Notes: a model not told the origin generated them from the letters alone. DNA of 64,000 nucleotides from Garcia nutans (GCA_947685225.1 CANTUV010000039.1:36758001-36822000), one strand, 5' to 3'. Numbered from the stretch's first letter, positions 31,009 through 42,639 are shown. Made by a program: numbers and translations.

Positions 31009-31050
31009 CTAAGCTCTCGGGCTTAGCGCGGATGTGTACTCGCGCAGGTG
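31009..31050 (+). promoter_or_regulatory. twin-hairpin motif ending in CAGGTG, LARD 5' LTR
   Basis: CTAAGC (31009) and GCTTAG (31021), then CGCG (31027) and CGCG (31041), then CAGGTG (31045-31050). The stems equal those in the chromovirus LTR at 6457-6499, while the loops differ. A second copy is at 37379-37420. Confidence 0.65.
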
Positions 31051-31337
31051 GTTGCGGTTGATCTGGAAGTCCAGCTGTTATGCCACGAGAAGGGTAAGAG
31101 TGTCTCGAGACCAACTAGAAGGTGATGCATACATGTGTGATTTTAATTATGTTGTATTTTGATAAGAATATACTCATATGTATAAATGTTTCTTAAATTA
31201 ATGTAATATTGCTTGAACTCGGATAAAGATTTTAAATAAAAACTCAAAGTGACATTCTTATACTTTATATACGTATTGTATGTATACCAGGTATATGTAT
31301 AGTACTTATATGGAGTAAGGGGGTGTTACAATTATTT

Positions 31338-31349
31338 TGGTATCAGAGC
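31338..31349 (+). promoter_or_regulatory. LARD primer-binding site (initiator tRNA-Met)
   Basis: TGGTATCAGAGC lies 7 bases after the 5' LTR end. It is the classical 12-nt complement to plant initiator methionine tRNA. Confidence 0.92.
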
Positions 31350-34300
31350 TTAGGTTCGAGATTCTCGGCCTAAGTGAAATTAAAAAGAAAATTTTTCAAA
31401 AGTTTAAATAAGAATTGAAAAGAAGATTTTGGAAATGCAATTGGTAAGACATGCATATGCATTCACATCTAGGTTGGTCTCGAACGTGGCATTATGTGAG
31501 TTGTGAATCGTGATGTATTGGAATTACATGAGATAAATGATAGTGTGTAAATGAGGTTTCATATGAAAGCAAATGTTGAAATGTTGATAATTGAAAAGTG
31601 ATTGTGATATAAAGAAATGATATGGAAGTTATAAGTAAAAAGTTTGATTATTGATATGTGTTTGACATGTAAAGAAATGGCTAGAAGAATAAAATTGAGA
31701 ATGAGTTAAAAATAAAAGTAAGATTAAAGTATGTAATCCTTCCTTTATTATTTGAATCTCTTTCTAATAAACTTTATGTTTGGATATTTAGAAAGAGAAA
31801 ATATGGTTGGATGGGTAATGTGAAAAGACATGTTATGCAAATGATAATAGTACGGTGAAATGTTGAATGAGTTAATTGGTATAGATTAAGTGTGATAATT
31901 TAAGGTGTGAATATGTAAAGTTAAGGTTTTGTGTGAAAAGGAAAAAGAGATGATGTTGGTTAAGTACAAAGAGATATTGGTGTTGTTTGTATTATTATTG
32001 TAATGCAAACATGATGATTTCAATGATAGAAATGTGATATGTTTGAATATTGTAAAAGCTCATGTAAAGGGTGGTAATATGTGACATTTAGATTCTTGAA
32101 ATGAGCTTAGTAATTGTGAAACATATATATTTTGATGTTGCTTGATGGTATATACATAAATGAAGTTTTAAAGTTGATATTAAGAGAATGAGATGAATAA
32201 ATTGAAGTTTAAGTAAATTAGTAAGTTGGAAATTTATAGTTTTAGTGAAATGTGGATAAAGATCAATTAAATATTGATAGTTTAATGTATTTAATACATG
32301 AGATATATGGAATGAATATTAGTGTTCATAAAAGTATTATGAATTGGGAGGTGTGATTGATAATAGGAGAATTTGGTTGAAATAAAGGAAAAGGGATTGA
32401 GCAAATGGAAATGAGTTATTTTTAAGTAATTTGTTTGGAAAGGATGAAAATGAATATGAAAGATGTGTTAAAGGTATATAAAAACAAATGTGAAAGATAT
32501 ATCACATTGGAGATGTGATTAAGCTCTTTGTGAAATAATATTATAAGTAGAGAGTATATATTTATTGAAGTTAATGAATAACTTAAGTTGTGATAAACAA
32601 ATGAGAATGATGGTAGATAAAGGAAAGTGATAAATATTAAATTGGTATAAATTATATGCAAAAGAGAATTTGTGAAATAAACTTTTTGACATGAATGTAA
32701 TGGTTATATGTAAGAAAGGTAGGAAGTGAGTCACAATATGAACATGACCTATGAATGTGTATACAATATGTTTAATGGTATTAGAAGTGAGAATAGACTT
32801 GGATAATATTGAATAGTGAAATTGTTATGTCAATAACTAAATGAGGCTATCATAAGATGTTTGGAGCTCAAAGTATTTGTGTGTGGAAATGTTTTATGTA
32901 TAAGTGTATAATAAGAAATTGTAAGGAAAGAATTGTGTATTTGAAATTTTTTTTTAGAAGAGATGGATTGGGAATGGAGTAATGAGTGAAATTTGCGTAA
33001 GATTTGTATCAGATTGAAGATTGGGCATAGGAAATATTAAAGATAATATTATTGAACATGAGTTAGATTAATGATGATCAAATCATCTAAAGCAAACTGT
33101 TTTGGGATGGGACAAAAATGTGTTAATTCTTGGGGTAATAAAAGTTTGGAGAATATATACATAATTTTTGTGGTGCAATCTAGCATTATAATTGTAAAAG
33201 TTGGAATTGAATAATAGAGGGACAATATTGATTTGTAAACCCCAAACGTGATTGTTAGAATAACATGGTTATATGACTTGGTTAGTGTGATTAGTTGGTT
33301 AATTTTATTATCTTCAGATATAGAACTGAGATGATATAACTGTAGTACAGTTTTGGTGAGATTGATAACTATGTTTCCAGAAACATGGTTAAAGGATATA
33401 ATTGGTGAAGTTATATCTTATAATTTCTATATTAAACATTTAATTATAGTTATGAGAAGTAAAGCAAGAGAAAAGAATTGTGATAATGTGTTAAGCTATG
33501 AATTATGTGATAGCTAAGTAATTATATAAGTGTAGTAATAATATGTAAAATGAAGAAATAATAAAAGGAAAGAAATTGTAAATATGACTGAAGGTTATAC
33601 TGAATACATTTACAGTGTAAAGTGATTAAGTGAATGAAATTAAATTTATGGGAGTATGAATAATGTAAATTATTAAGTATATATATTAATAATGTTGGAA
33701 ATGATATGATTGAATAATGAGATGTTCAATATAGTTGATGATATAAGTGTATACTATTTTGATGTGATGAAAAACCATGATTGTGACAATAAGGTTGGAA
33801 ATAAATTATAATTGAGGTATAATGCTTAATTGATTATGAGAAATGAATTGTGAAAAGATAAGGAACGGACCTATCTGCCTCCTACGGAACCATGCGGACC
33901 CAATGTGTTAGGCAACCGAACTTGGACTACCGACTTGGTTGAGAAAAAGTTCGTTTATGAAGAGATAGTTGTTGGCTATATTGATGATATTTGAATAAGT
34001 ATGAGAAATGATGATATGATTATTGAAATAATGAAATGTATATATATATAAGCATGATTCTTATTGATTGAATATATGAATTTGAAAGGATTGGAATTTG
34101 AATATAAGTTTGATCTAGTGAATTTAGGTTATATATAAATATATATATTGTGAAATTCAATGATAAATTTTGATAAGTTAATGGTTGGTTGGAATCGAAT
34201 AAGATTGAAACGTTAGTATATTATGATAGATAGATCGATTGATCTGGATTTCGCTAAAGTTGCGAGTTAATATTGAGATTTAATACGTACAGTGGTACTG

Positions 34301-34850
34301 GGAGTGTAAAATTTAGATGGTAATGTGTATGATGTAATATTTTGGCTGATGAATGAACATAAATAAATTGAATTATATCAATTGTACTTGGTGAGAAACA
34401 AGGAAATGTTGTTTAACTGGTAAGTAAGGATATTGTTATCCATTGAGGTTTGGTATATGTTAGTTTGAAAGTGATGGTAAGAATGGAATAATCAATGTTA
34501 AGATATTAATTAATGACTTTTGAGGTTAAAGTTAAGAGAATATCTATAAAGAGATAAACTGATAAACTGATTCTAGTACAATGAGAAGATTCATTGGAGA
34601 TGTTATGAGATATCTTGATTGCTTTACTGAGAAAGTAATAAGATGTATAGATATATATATACCTATACAATGACGAATTATAAATTTCAGAGAAAATGAT
34701 TATATCTAAGGGGGAGAGTAGAAGTTACGATATATGATGAAATCATAGTGTAAGAATACGATTGATTACATAGAACATTTACAACACAATATTACGATTG
34801 AAAATTAAAATGGTAATTTGTTTTAATGGGTTGTTGTTGTGCTGGATAAT
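31350..34850 (+). other. noncoding, strongly C-depleted internal region of the LARD
   Basis: No recognisable gag, protease, RT or integrase sequence is visible. A hand count of 32161-32460 gives 4 C and 69 G, and several 60-base lines have no C at all (for example 31861-31920 and 33661-33720). A short stretch of ordinary composition occurs at about 33862-33955. The region may serve only as packaged spacer RNA of suitable length and structure. Confidence 0.85.
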
Positions 34851-34880
34851 TTCGAGGACGAAATTATTTAAGGGGGAGAG
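34851..34880 (+). promoter_or_regulatory. LARD pre-PPT motif and polypurine tract
   Basis: TTCGAGGACGAAATTATTT (34851-34869) is followed by agggggagag (34871-34880), three bases before the 3' LTR. The 19-nt motif is identical to that of the chromovirus at 4276. Confidence 0.88.
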
Positions 34881-34883
34881 AAT

Positions 34884-35082
34884 TGTAATATCCTCATGTA
34901 TGCCCTAGAAGTTTTGAATGTTGTTATTGTTGATGTTGTTGTTGTTGTTGTTTTAAATGGAATTGAAGGTATATGTTGTTTATATGTTAATATATAATGC
35001 ATATAAGTTGGTAAAAAGGAAAAGTCAAGAAAGAAAGAAAGAAGAAGAAAGTCAAAAGGGATTGTGTGTGGTGGAGATTTAA

Positions 35083-35113
<31 letters not shown>

Positions 35114-35118
35114 GTTGC

Positions 35119-35161
<43 letters not shown>

Positions 35162-37700
35162 TGTGATAAGAACGAAAGAAGGAAAAAGAAACTTCTGCTT
35201 CTTCTTCTTCTTGGTGAACGAGAGAGAGAGAGAGAGAGAGAGAGGTAGAGAGAGGTGATGATCTTCATCAAATTTCTTAAGGATTTCAAGAGTATTGAAG
35301 ATGGAGATGAAGATTTGGCAACATATTCAAGTAAGTACTAATCTATTGAGTTGATTTTATAGATTATATATATATATATAAGTCTTGATTTTCTTGCTTT
35401 GATTTCTTTTGGATTGAGAATATGTTTGGTATAGTTGATGGATAAGATGATAATAATCAAAGATTGAGTTATGTGAATGTGTTGAATTGATATCTAAGTG
35501 ATGATAATTTGGGATAATTGTGAGGAAAATGATGAAATGTGGAGTTGGGGTTTGGTTTAGATGGATTTTGAAGTGTTTGGTCTTTAAATTATTGAAGGAC
35601 ACGGCCAAGTTAGAGAGACACGACCAAGTTAGGGCAAATTGGACCGTGTTGGATGAGTTTTGGTGAGACACGGCCACAAGCTTGGCCGTGTCCCTTGAGT
35701 GTGTCTGCCACTGCCTGACTTTTGTTGTGAGACACGGCCGTGTCCTATGCCCGTGTCTGCTACTGGAATTTTTGGTTGAGAGACACGGCCACAAGCTTGG
35801 CCGTGTCCCATGCCCGTGTTTGCTACTGAAATGTTGGATTGAGAGACACGGCCACAAGCTTGGCTGTGTCCCTTGGGTGTGTTTGTTACTGGATGTTTGA
35901 ATTGAGAGACACGGCCACAAGCTTGGCCGTGTCCCTTGAGAGTGTTTGCTACTGTGTTTGTTATTTGTTCTTCTTACATTGTTGGATCTTCAAATGTCTT
36001 TTGTACCTAAACACACTTAAAGCAATAATGATTCAACCAAATGAATATGGAAGACTCTAAATCTATGAATAATGGGAATTGTTATGTATATATTAATGAT
36101 AATATCAGAAATGTGGAAAAAGGTAATGATCATTGGAAAAGTATGTGTAATGCTATTGATTATGTATACTTGAGTGATGAATTAATCAATATGATTTGAT
36201 GATAATGATGATATTATATGAACAAGGGTATGTACTATGCATTGTAAGTCTTGTGAATGGTGATGTGTTATATGAATGATGTACTTGAAATGTGATACCA
36301 ATGATGCTATATGCATAATATGAATTGAGATTATTCAAATGAAATGTGAAGCTATTGCTATTGGCTATGATGATTCCAATGAAATGTGAAGCCATTGTTA
36401 TTGGCTATGATGATTCCAATGAAATGTGAAGCCATTGTTATTGGCTATGATGATTCAAAGGAAATGTGAGGCTATTGTTATTAGCTATGATAATTCAATT
36501 GAGAATGAAATTGGTAAATGAGTTGTATAGCTAATGTGTTATTCCATTTTCAGAGTTTGTTGTTGGTGGCATGCCTAACATGAGTAACAATCTCTTGAAG
36601 TTAGGTTGGATTTGATCCTTGAAGCCTAATTGAGATGTTACAACCCTTGAAGCTAGGTTGGATTGATTCTTGAAGCCAAGTTGGGTTGAAGCTTAGCATG
36701 CTTTGCTCCCCTTGAAGCTTGGTTGAATCAAGTCCTTGAAGCCTAGTTGGGTATATGATAATGATAAATGAGATACAAAACCAAAGCATTAACTCTGAAA
36801 ATTGAATGGCATATTAGTGTCTGTTGGGCCCGAGTCTGTCTTTGTTGTCAATGTGGTATACAAATGTTGAAAGAAATGAGGAATGAGATCTATGGTTGAT
36901 TTCATTGGAAATATGACTCATGATTGATATGATGTACAATGTGTATATTAATATATTGATTGATGAATTGTGACTAAAATGATATTATGAGATGTGATTT
37001 TATAAAGTGTGTATTGATATGTTAAGAGTGAATATGGCTTGAGAAACTTTGTTGAGATATGAGGTTATGAAAATGTTGTATGATGTGTAAAATGTTGATG
37101 AATGTGGTATTTGTGAGAATTGTTCTTATGAAGGATTGTATAGATCATTGAATGGTGAATTGTTAAAATAAAGTATATGTATATGTATATGAGATAGAAA
37201 GGGTAAGTATCATTTTATGAATGTTCTATGTAATTATGTATCTAATTTATGAAATTAGTGGGAACATACGAAGAAATGCATTGAGAAAGGAAAAACATGG
37301 TAAAAGATCAATAAAACATAATGCTAAAAGTATAAGGTATGATTCTTTTGTTAAGTTATTGTATTTTTACTTGTACTACTAAGCTCTCGGGCTTAGCGCG
37401 GATGTGTACTCGCGCAGGTGGTTGCGGTTGATCTGGAAGTCCAGCTGTTATGCCACGAGAAGGGTAAGAGTGTCTCGAGACCAACTAGAAGGTGATGCAT
37501 ACATGTGTGATTTTAATTATGTTGTATTTTGATAAGAATATACTCATATGTATAAATGTTTCTTAAATTAATGTAATATTGCTTGAACTCGGATAAAGAT
37601 TTTAAATAAAAACTCAAAGTGACATTCTTATACTTTATATACGTATTGTATGTATACCAGGTATATGTATAGTACTTATATGGAGTAAGGGGGTGTTACA
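34884..37700 (+). repeat. 3' LTR of the LARD (2817 bp)
   Basis: It differs from the 5' LTR by 9 bp of extra ATT units and three substitutions that I could find (at 34942, 35623 and 35865 or within a base or two). Two of these are C-to-T or G-to-A changes at CpG inside the GACACGG hairpins. All internal landmarks are repeated at an offset of about 6370. Confidence 0.93.
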
Positions 37701-37705
37701 AGGGG
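37701..37705. repeat. target-site duplication AGGGG, right copy
   Basis: It directly follows the terminal TTACA of the 3' LTR and matches 28518-28522. Confidence 0.92.
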
Positions 37706-39344
37706 AGTTGGAAAAATAGTGAGAATTGAAAAAAAAAAGTATGACGAATTGGTAATAGAGGTCCAACAAAGGAAGAAGATTGTAATTTTTGGTCAAATAT
37801 GATATTTAAATTTGATAGTTTAGGAGTTTGCTATTTGGTTGTTATCTAATTTTAAAGAATTAACAGGGGTAGAGAATATGGCATAAAGGAAGAGACATGG
37901 CTTTGTGAAGGGAAACTAGAAGGTTGCTTAAGATGGGATTGGATGATAAGGAATGACATTTTGTGTGAAATGGGAAAAAATAGATGAAAATACATGGGAT
38001 TTAAAGAAAATACATGGGATTTGGTATATTAAATGTATAGAATTAGGTAAAAATTAAGCTTTGGTCAAGGAAAAAATTTTTTTTTAGCATTTTATCCTTA
38101 ATTTTTTCTAGCAATTGATTTTAGGTATTAAGTTATATGTGTTAAATTTGTGTTTATAGCCAAAGATGCATTGGGGGAGCCTTAGGAAGTTTAGACATGT
38201 GAAGTTGACTTTGTGGTATATTTTGAGGTGAGATTTTGAATTACATTATACATGTTATGCATACTGTATCTTTGTTCTTGAGTATTTCATTTGATAACCA
38301 TAGAGACATAACCTTAATAGTAGAAATTTGTTCCAAGTTGATACAAACACTTGCTATCCTACTTATTAATTAAATGTTTCTAAATATTATAGCCTAAATT
38401 TTTCTTTTTTGAGATTTTTGTTAATGATTCATAGGACTATCTTGTGAAACCATATTCTTCGTTATCTTATGAAACTATATTCTTTCTATTGTTTGGTATC
38501 AAAATTTGATGTTATATTCTTTGGATAGAAAATCCTATTGATGGGGACTAATTTCATTACTCTATGTGTGCGCGAGTGCTCCACCCAAAGGGAGCTATAT
38601 GCTTTGGATGTGCATTCTGATCTAGTGTGCGATACCAAATTCTGTTAAGATATCTATACTTTGATGCTCTGATTTATCTCTATTTTGTCCATGGAGATAA
38701 GGTATTATACCATTAAATCTTAGCCATTTTGTTAATTGATGCAATTATTGCTTTCAATACTTGATTTTTATTATTCTTGCTTGACTTATTATGCAATTCA
38801 AACCTTTTTTTAGTATCCATATATGGTTTAATGCTTTATCTCATTATGTTTATACTCATATTATTTTAATTTTTTTTAGGCTCAACTGCTAAGATTTCAG
38901 CTTCCAAATTTCTTCCAAGAGCAAAAAATGTAAATTATTTTGTATATTTTTTTGTGTAAATATTAGAGTTGTGAATATTCTAGATAACTCTGTAGTAATG
39001 GATGGTTTAGATTTTGGATAGTTGTATATATATGAATATAAATTTTTTATAAAATTTTGACACACATATTAGTGCAAATTGATAAGAAATATTAAGAACC
39101 TAGGTTGCATGTTTTATTATTCTATGATTTTAGACCTGATAGCCTTTTAGGCTCATGTTATGATTTCCTCTAGTATATTGAGATCGGACAAATAAAAATA
39201 AAATATTGAAGTCCTAAGAATGTCATGCTTAACTCTTTAATAGGTTGGATCATTTTTTAGGATGGATTCTATTGGTTTTAAATATGGTCGGTTCCTTCGA
39301 GATAACCCACCATCTAGGACCGTCACACTAGTAGGGGTGTGACA
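37706..39344. mobile_element. right part of the LTR-like remnant carrying the LARD
   Basis: Noncoding sequence ending ...CACACTAGTAGGGGTGTGACA. On the minus strand this gives a start TGTCACACCCC, common in plant gypsy LTRs. Together with 27986-28517 it makes about 2.2 kb, the size of a solo LTR. No protein motif is seen. The opposite terminus and target duplication could not be fixed. Confidence 0.4.
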
Positions 39345-39349
39345 AAAGA

Positions 39350-39511
39350 TGTGATCAATACATTTGTGAGCTAAGGCTTATATACATAGCTAGGATACTA
39401 AAGCACACCAAAACATGTGCTTATTTCAACTATCTACGCACCTATCTAACTCTCTCTCTAACTTACAAAATTACTTAACTAACCGACCAACTGTTAACTT
39501 ATTTTTACAAT
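39350..39511 (-). repeat. copia LTR fragment
   Basis: It is alignable by eye with 12978-13148 of the copia 3' LTR (gtgatcaatacat, gagctaaggcttatatacat, acatgtgcttatt, aaattacttaac) and ends in the LTR terminus TTGTTGCA. The LTR part before gtgatc is missing. Confidence 0.75.
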
Positions 39512-40984
39512 TGTTGCAAATTTTAGTTATTTTTTGCATTATTTTATGTGTAAAGTATGAAAAATTTATTCAAAAATAAATTTAATGATTTTTGTTAAAA
39601 TAATTTTATATTTTATACATTTATTTTTTATATAAGTTTTAGAAGTATTATTTCTTATTTGAAATTAAAATTAAAATTTTCTCTTTATAAAAAATTAATA
39701 TAGTGTATATGATGAAAAAATTTATTATTTATTATTTTAAAAAATAAAATACTAATTTTTATTATTTTATTGAAATATATTTATTTAATAGTAAAGTTTG
39801 AAAAAATACGAAATTGAAGTAAACATTATTTAAAGTGAGAGAAAAGATATTTTTATAAATAAAATATTATTTGAATTGAGAGATGAGATAATTTTGTGAA
39901 TGAAAAAATTTTAAAGTATTTTTGATAATTTTTTTTGAAGGTGTAGTATTTTTGAAATTAACTTTTTTTTAAAGAGGATTATGTAAAAAGTCCAAAAATT
40001 ATTTATTATCTTTCAGAGTAACTCTCATACACGTCTTGGAGCCAAATCAACTCAATTTTTTTTTTAAAAAAAAAGTTAAATGATGAAACTTGTAAAGATT
40101 GGAATGAAATAAAATGGAAAGAGTCACGAATATACTCTGACCGGGCTTTGCATATCTGATCGGGTTCTGCATCCTTCCATTTCACACACCCTCTGTCTAT
40201 ATTAATGTGAACTTTCATTTAGAATGTTTGCCCAATTCATGGGTTTTTTCCTTATGTTCAAACCCTTATGGGTTCTCTATTTCAGCATAGTACATGTTAG
40301 ACTGTGAGAAGTCTAAGGTCCAATGCATGGTTGTTCTTTTTCAGCTTACAGTATGAGTTGTTTTTAGAGCAGTTTACAAAAATAATTTAAAAAGAAAAAT
40401 ATTTACAAAAATATTATTCAAACAAGGAATTTACAAAAATACTACATTTTCTTAAAATTTTACATTTATACTATTTTTTTTTTGTTTCCTTTTCCCTCTC
40501 CTTCTCTCATCATCCATTTATACATTTCTCTCTCTCTCTCTCTCCTCCAATTATTATCATTCAAACTTTATTCATCCTTACAACTCTATATTATTTCTTA
40601 CTTTATTTTTTTTTATTTTTTTAACTTACATTAATTTTTTTTATTAATTTCTTTGATTTTTTTCTTTCTTTAAGTTTAGTTTTAGTGATACTAAAAATAT
40701 CTATAAGATTATGAGAGTTGAATTTATATCCTTATTTAAAACTTTATCATTAAAATACAATGTTTAATCATACATTTCAATTATAATTTTAAAATTTTAT
40801 TATTATTTATTGGTGAAAGTCAAGTGTAAGGGCTCATCCTATCTAAAAATGTAAATAAACCAAATATAATAATAATAATAATAACAACAACAACAACAAC
40901 AATAATAATAATAATAAAGGCAACCAAATTACAAAATTCAAATAAAAAAATATTATTAAACATAATAAATCTTATTTAATCGGC
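39512..40984. other. AT-rich intergenic region with microsatellites
   Basis: No gene is recognised. It contains a (TC)n run at about 40519-40545 and an (AAT)n(AAC)n(AAT)n compound microsatellite at about 40868-40917. Otherwise it is AT-rich with poly-T runs. Confidence 0.6.
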
Positions 40985-41940
40985 ATTTTGGTCCTCCCAA
41001 TAAATGATAAACATTAAGTATATTTTTAATATATAATATGCATTTTATACATATAGATTACAAATTTAAAAAAAAAAAACTAATAAAAATGCCAACTTAC
41101 AGGAAATAATACAAGTTAAACGTATTTTTCATATCTATAACTATTTTATAAGATTGTAAACTTAAAAAAATTGAGAGTATCAACTCTCATTAAATGATAT
41201 ACATTAAGTATATTTTAGGTATGTGAAACGATTTTGCAAATATAAATTGCAAATTTGAAAAAACTAAAAACTTTAATTCTCAGAAGATGGTATACATTAA
41301 ATATATTTTATATATCTGCAACTATTTTGTATACACAAATCACAAGCTTAAAAAAATATAAAAATACTAACTACTAGGAAATGGTATATATTAAGTATAT
41401 TTTTAGTATTTGTAACTATTTTGTATACACAAATCATAAGCTTGAAAAAACTAAAAATTTTAGTTCTCAGGATATAGTATACATTAAATATATTTTAGGT
41501 ATCTGCAAGTATTTTATATACACAAATTACAAGCTTGAAAAAAAAATTAAAAATACCAATGAAATGGTGCATGTTAAGAATATTTTTAATAACTACAACT
41601 ATTTTGTTTATATAAATTACAAGCTTGAAAAAACATAAAAATAACAACTATAAGGAAATAGTATATATTAAGTATATTTTTTATATTTGCAACTACTATA
41701 TATGTATGTATATATATATACACTAAAGCTTGAAAAAACTAAAAATAACTCTCAAAAAATAGTATATGTTAAATATATTTTCAGTATCTGTAACTATTTT
41801 ATATAGATAACAAGCTTGAAAAAAAAATATGTTTAATTTCAATGAACACAAATATTATGTTACTATTTCAATTTATATCATTTTGAACAAATTAATAAAT
41901 GGTATACTTCAAGTATATGTATGGTATCTTTAACTCAAAG
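40985..41940 (+). repeat. diverged tandem array, about nine or ten units of about 92 bp
   Basis: Units begin near 41003, 41103, 41195, 41287, 41381, 41473, 41565, 41658, 41759 and 41896. The core reads atggtatacattaagtatat, then ctgcaactattttgtataca, caaatcacaagcttgaaaaa, then a variable A/T part. Units differ by many substitutions and small indels, so the array is old. It lies directly left of the Retand-type element. Confidence 0.8.
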
Positions 41941-42152
41941 TTTTAATATATTTCAGTCATTTGAGTGAAAACATGAATCAATCAAAGCAACTAAAAAAAC
42001 AATAATACACATAAAATATGAAGTGAAAAATAAAAAACTCAATTATAACTTTATTTAATCCATATAATATCAAAAAAATTATATAAGATTTTTCTTGAGA
42101 AAGAAAAAAATAATTCTATTATTTTGCAATAATATTAGAATATGATTAATAA

Positions 42153-42600
42153 TGTACCCATAGATCGGCAGTAAGTAATTGAACTGGACCACCATCTTCT
42201 ACTGAGACTTCAATAGTTCGGATCGAGCTATGTTTTTTGTACATGTTTGGGATATTGAACTGGTGAAAAAGCTCTGCGACTGAGCCCTTGCTTCGGCTCG
42301 GTAGGTTGACTTTTACCACATTTCTTGTATGATCCTAATATTTTCTGCCAATTCCCATATATCCATTGACATCTTTAGAGTTTGCCTCCTACCTTCTATC
42401 TATAAATAGAGGTAAAATGTCACAGTATGAGCCCTTTTTTAAGCTATTCATTACTCTACTATTTTCTGTAAGATAAATCGAGCTCTAACTTAGGCATTAG
42501 AGTTTCTCACTGGAATTCTAGCCTCTTCTTTGTCTTGCAAGAAACTCTTAAGTCGTTGAACTAAGGAGACGAGCTTTGAGTCCGAAAGTCCACCTCGTCA
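42153..42600 (+). repeat. 5' LTR of the Retand-type element
   Basis: It starts TGTACCCATAGATC and ends CACCTCGTCA. A TATA box (CTATAAATAGAGG) lies near 42400-42412. It pairs with 58701-59152. Confidence 0.85.
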
Positions 42601-42639
42601 TCAGTGGTGGGGTGAGCATGGACTACCTAATCCCTAAAG

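Larger units (their letters stand above)
28523..31330 (+). repeat. 5' LTR of the LARD (2808 bp)
   Basis: The termini are TGTAATATCC and GGTGTTACA. It contains an (ATT)n block with a central GTTGCTG (28721-28785), a TATA-like run, a (GA)n block (28851-28874), donor-like GTAAGT (28961), GACACGG hairpins (29227-29565), four 40-bp tandem units (29961-30120), a 27-nt inverted repeat (30161-30187 with 30421-30447) and the twin-hairpin motif (31009-31050). The (ATT)n lengths are 8 and 9 units here against 10 and 10 in the 3' LTR. Confidence 0.93.
28523..37700 (+). mobile_element. complete noncoding LTR retrotransposon (LARD type, 9178 bp)
   Basis: Two nearly identical long LTRs (28523-31330 and 34884-37700), a tRNA-Met primer site, a 3553-bp internal region, a polypurine tract and a perfect 5-bp target duplication make a structurally complete element. 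The internal region holds no gag or pol motif in any frame I could recognise, so it must use proteins in trans. That is the definition of a large retrotransposon derivative. I count only three base substitutions between the LTRs, plus three extra ATT units, so insertion is very recent. Shared cis motifs point to a chromovirus like that at 1-6958 as the source of proteins. Confidence 0.93.

Noticed and set aside
31338..31349. tRNA-like sequence after the LTR
   Set aside because: Only the 12-nt primer complement is present, with no cloverleaf. It is a primer-binding site, not a tRNA gene.
41381..41638. 85-codon ORF with three protein repeats
   Set aside because: It is the translation of the tandem array. 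Start and stop follow repeat composition, and other units are not open.
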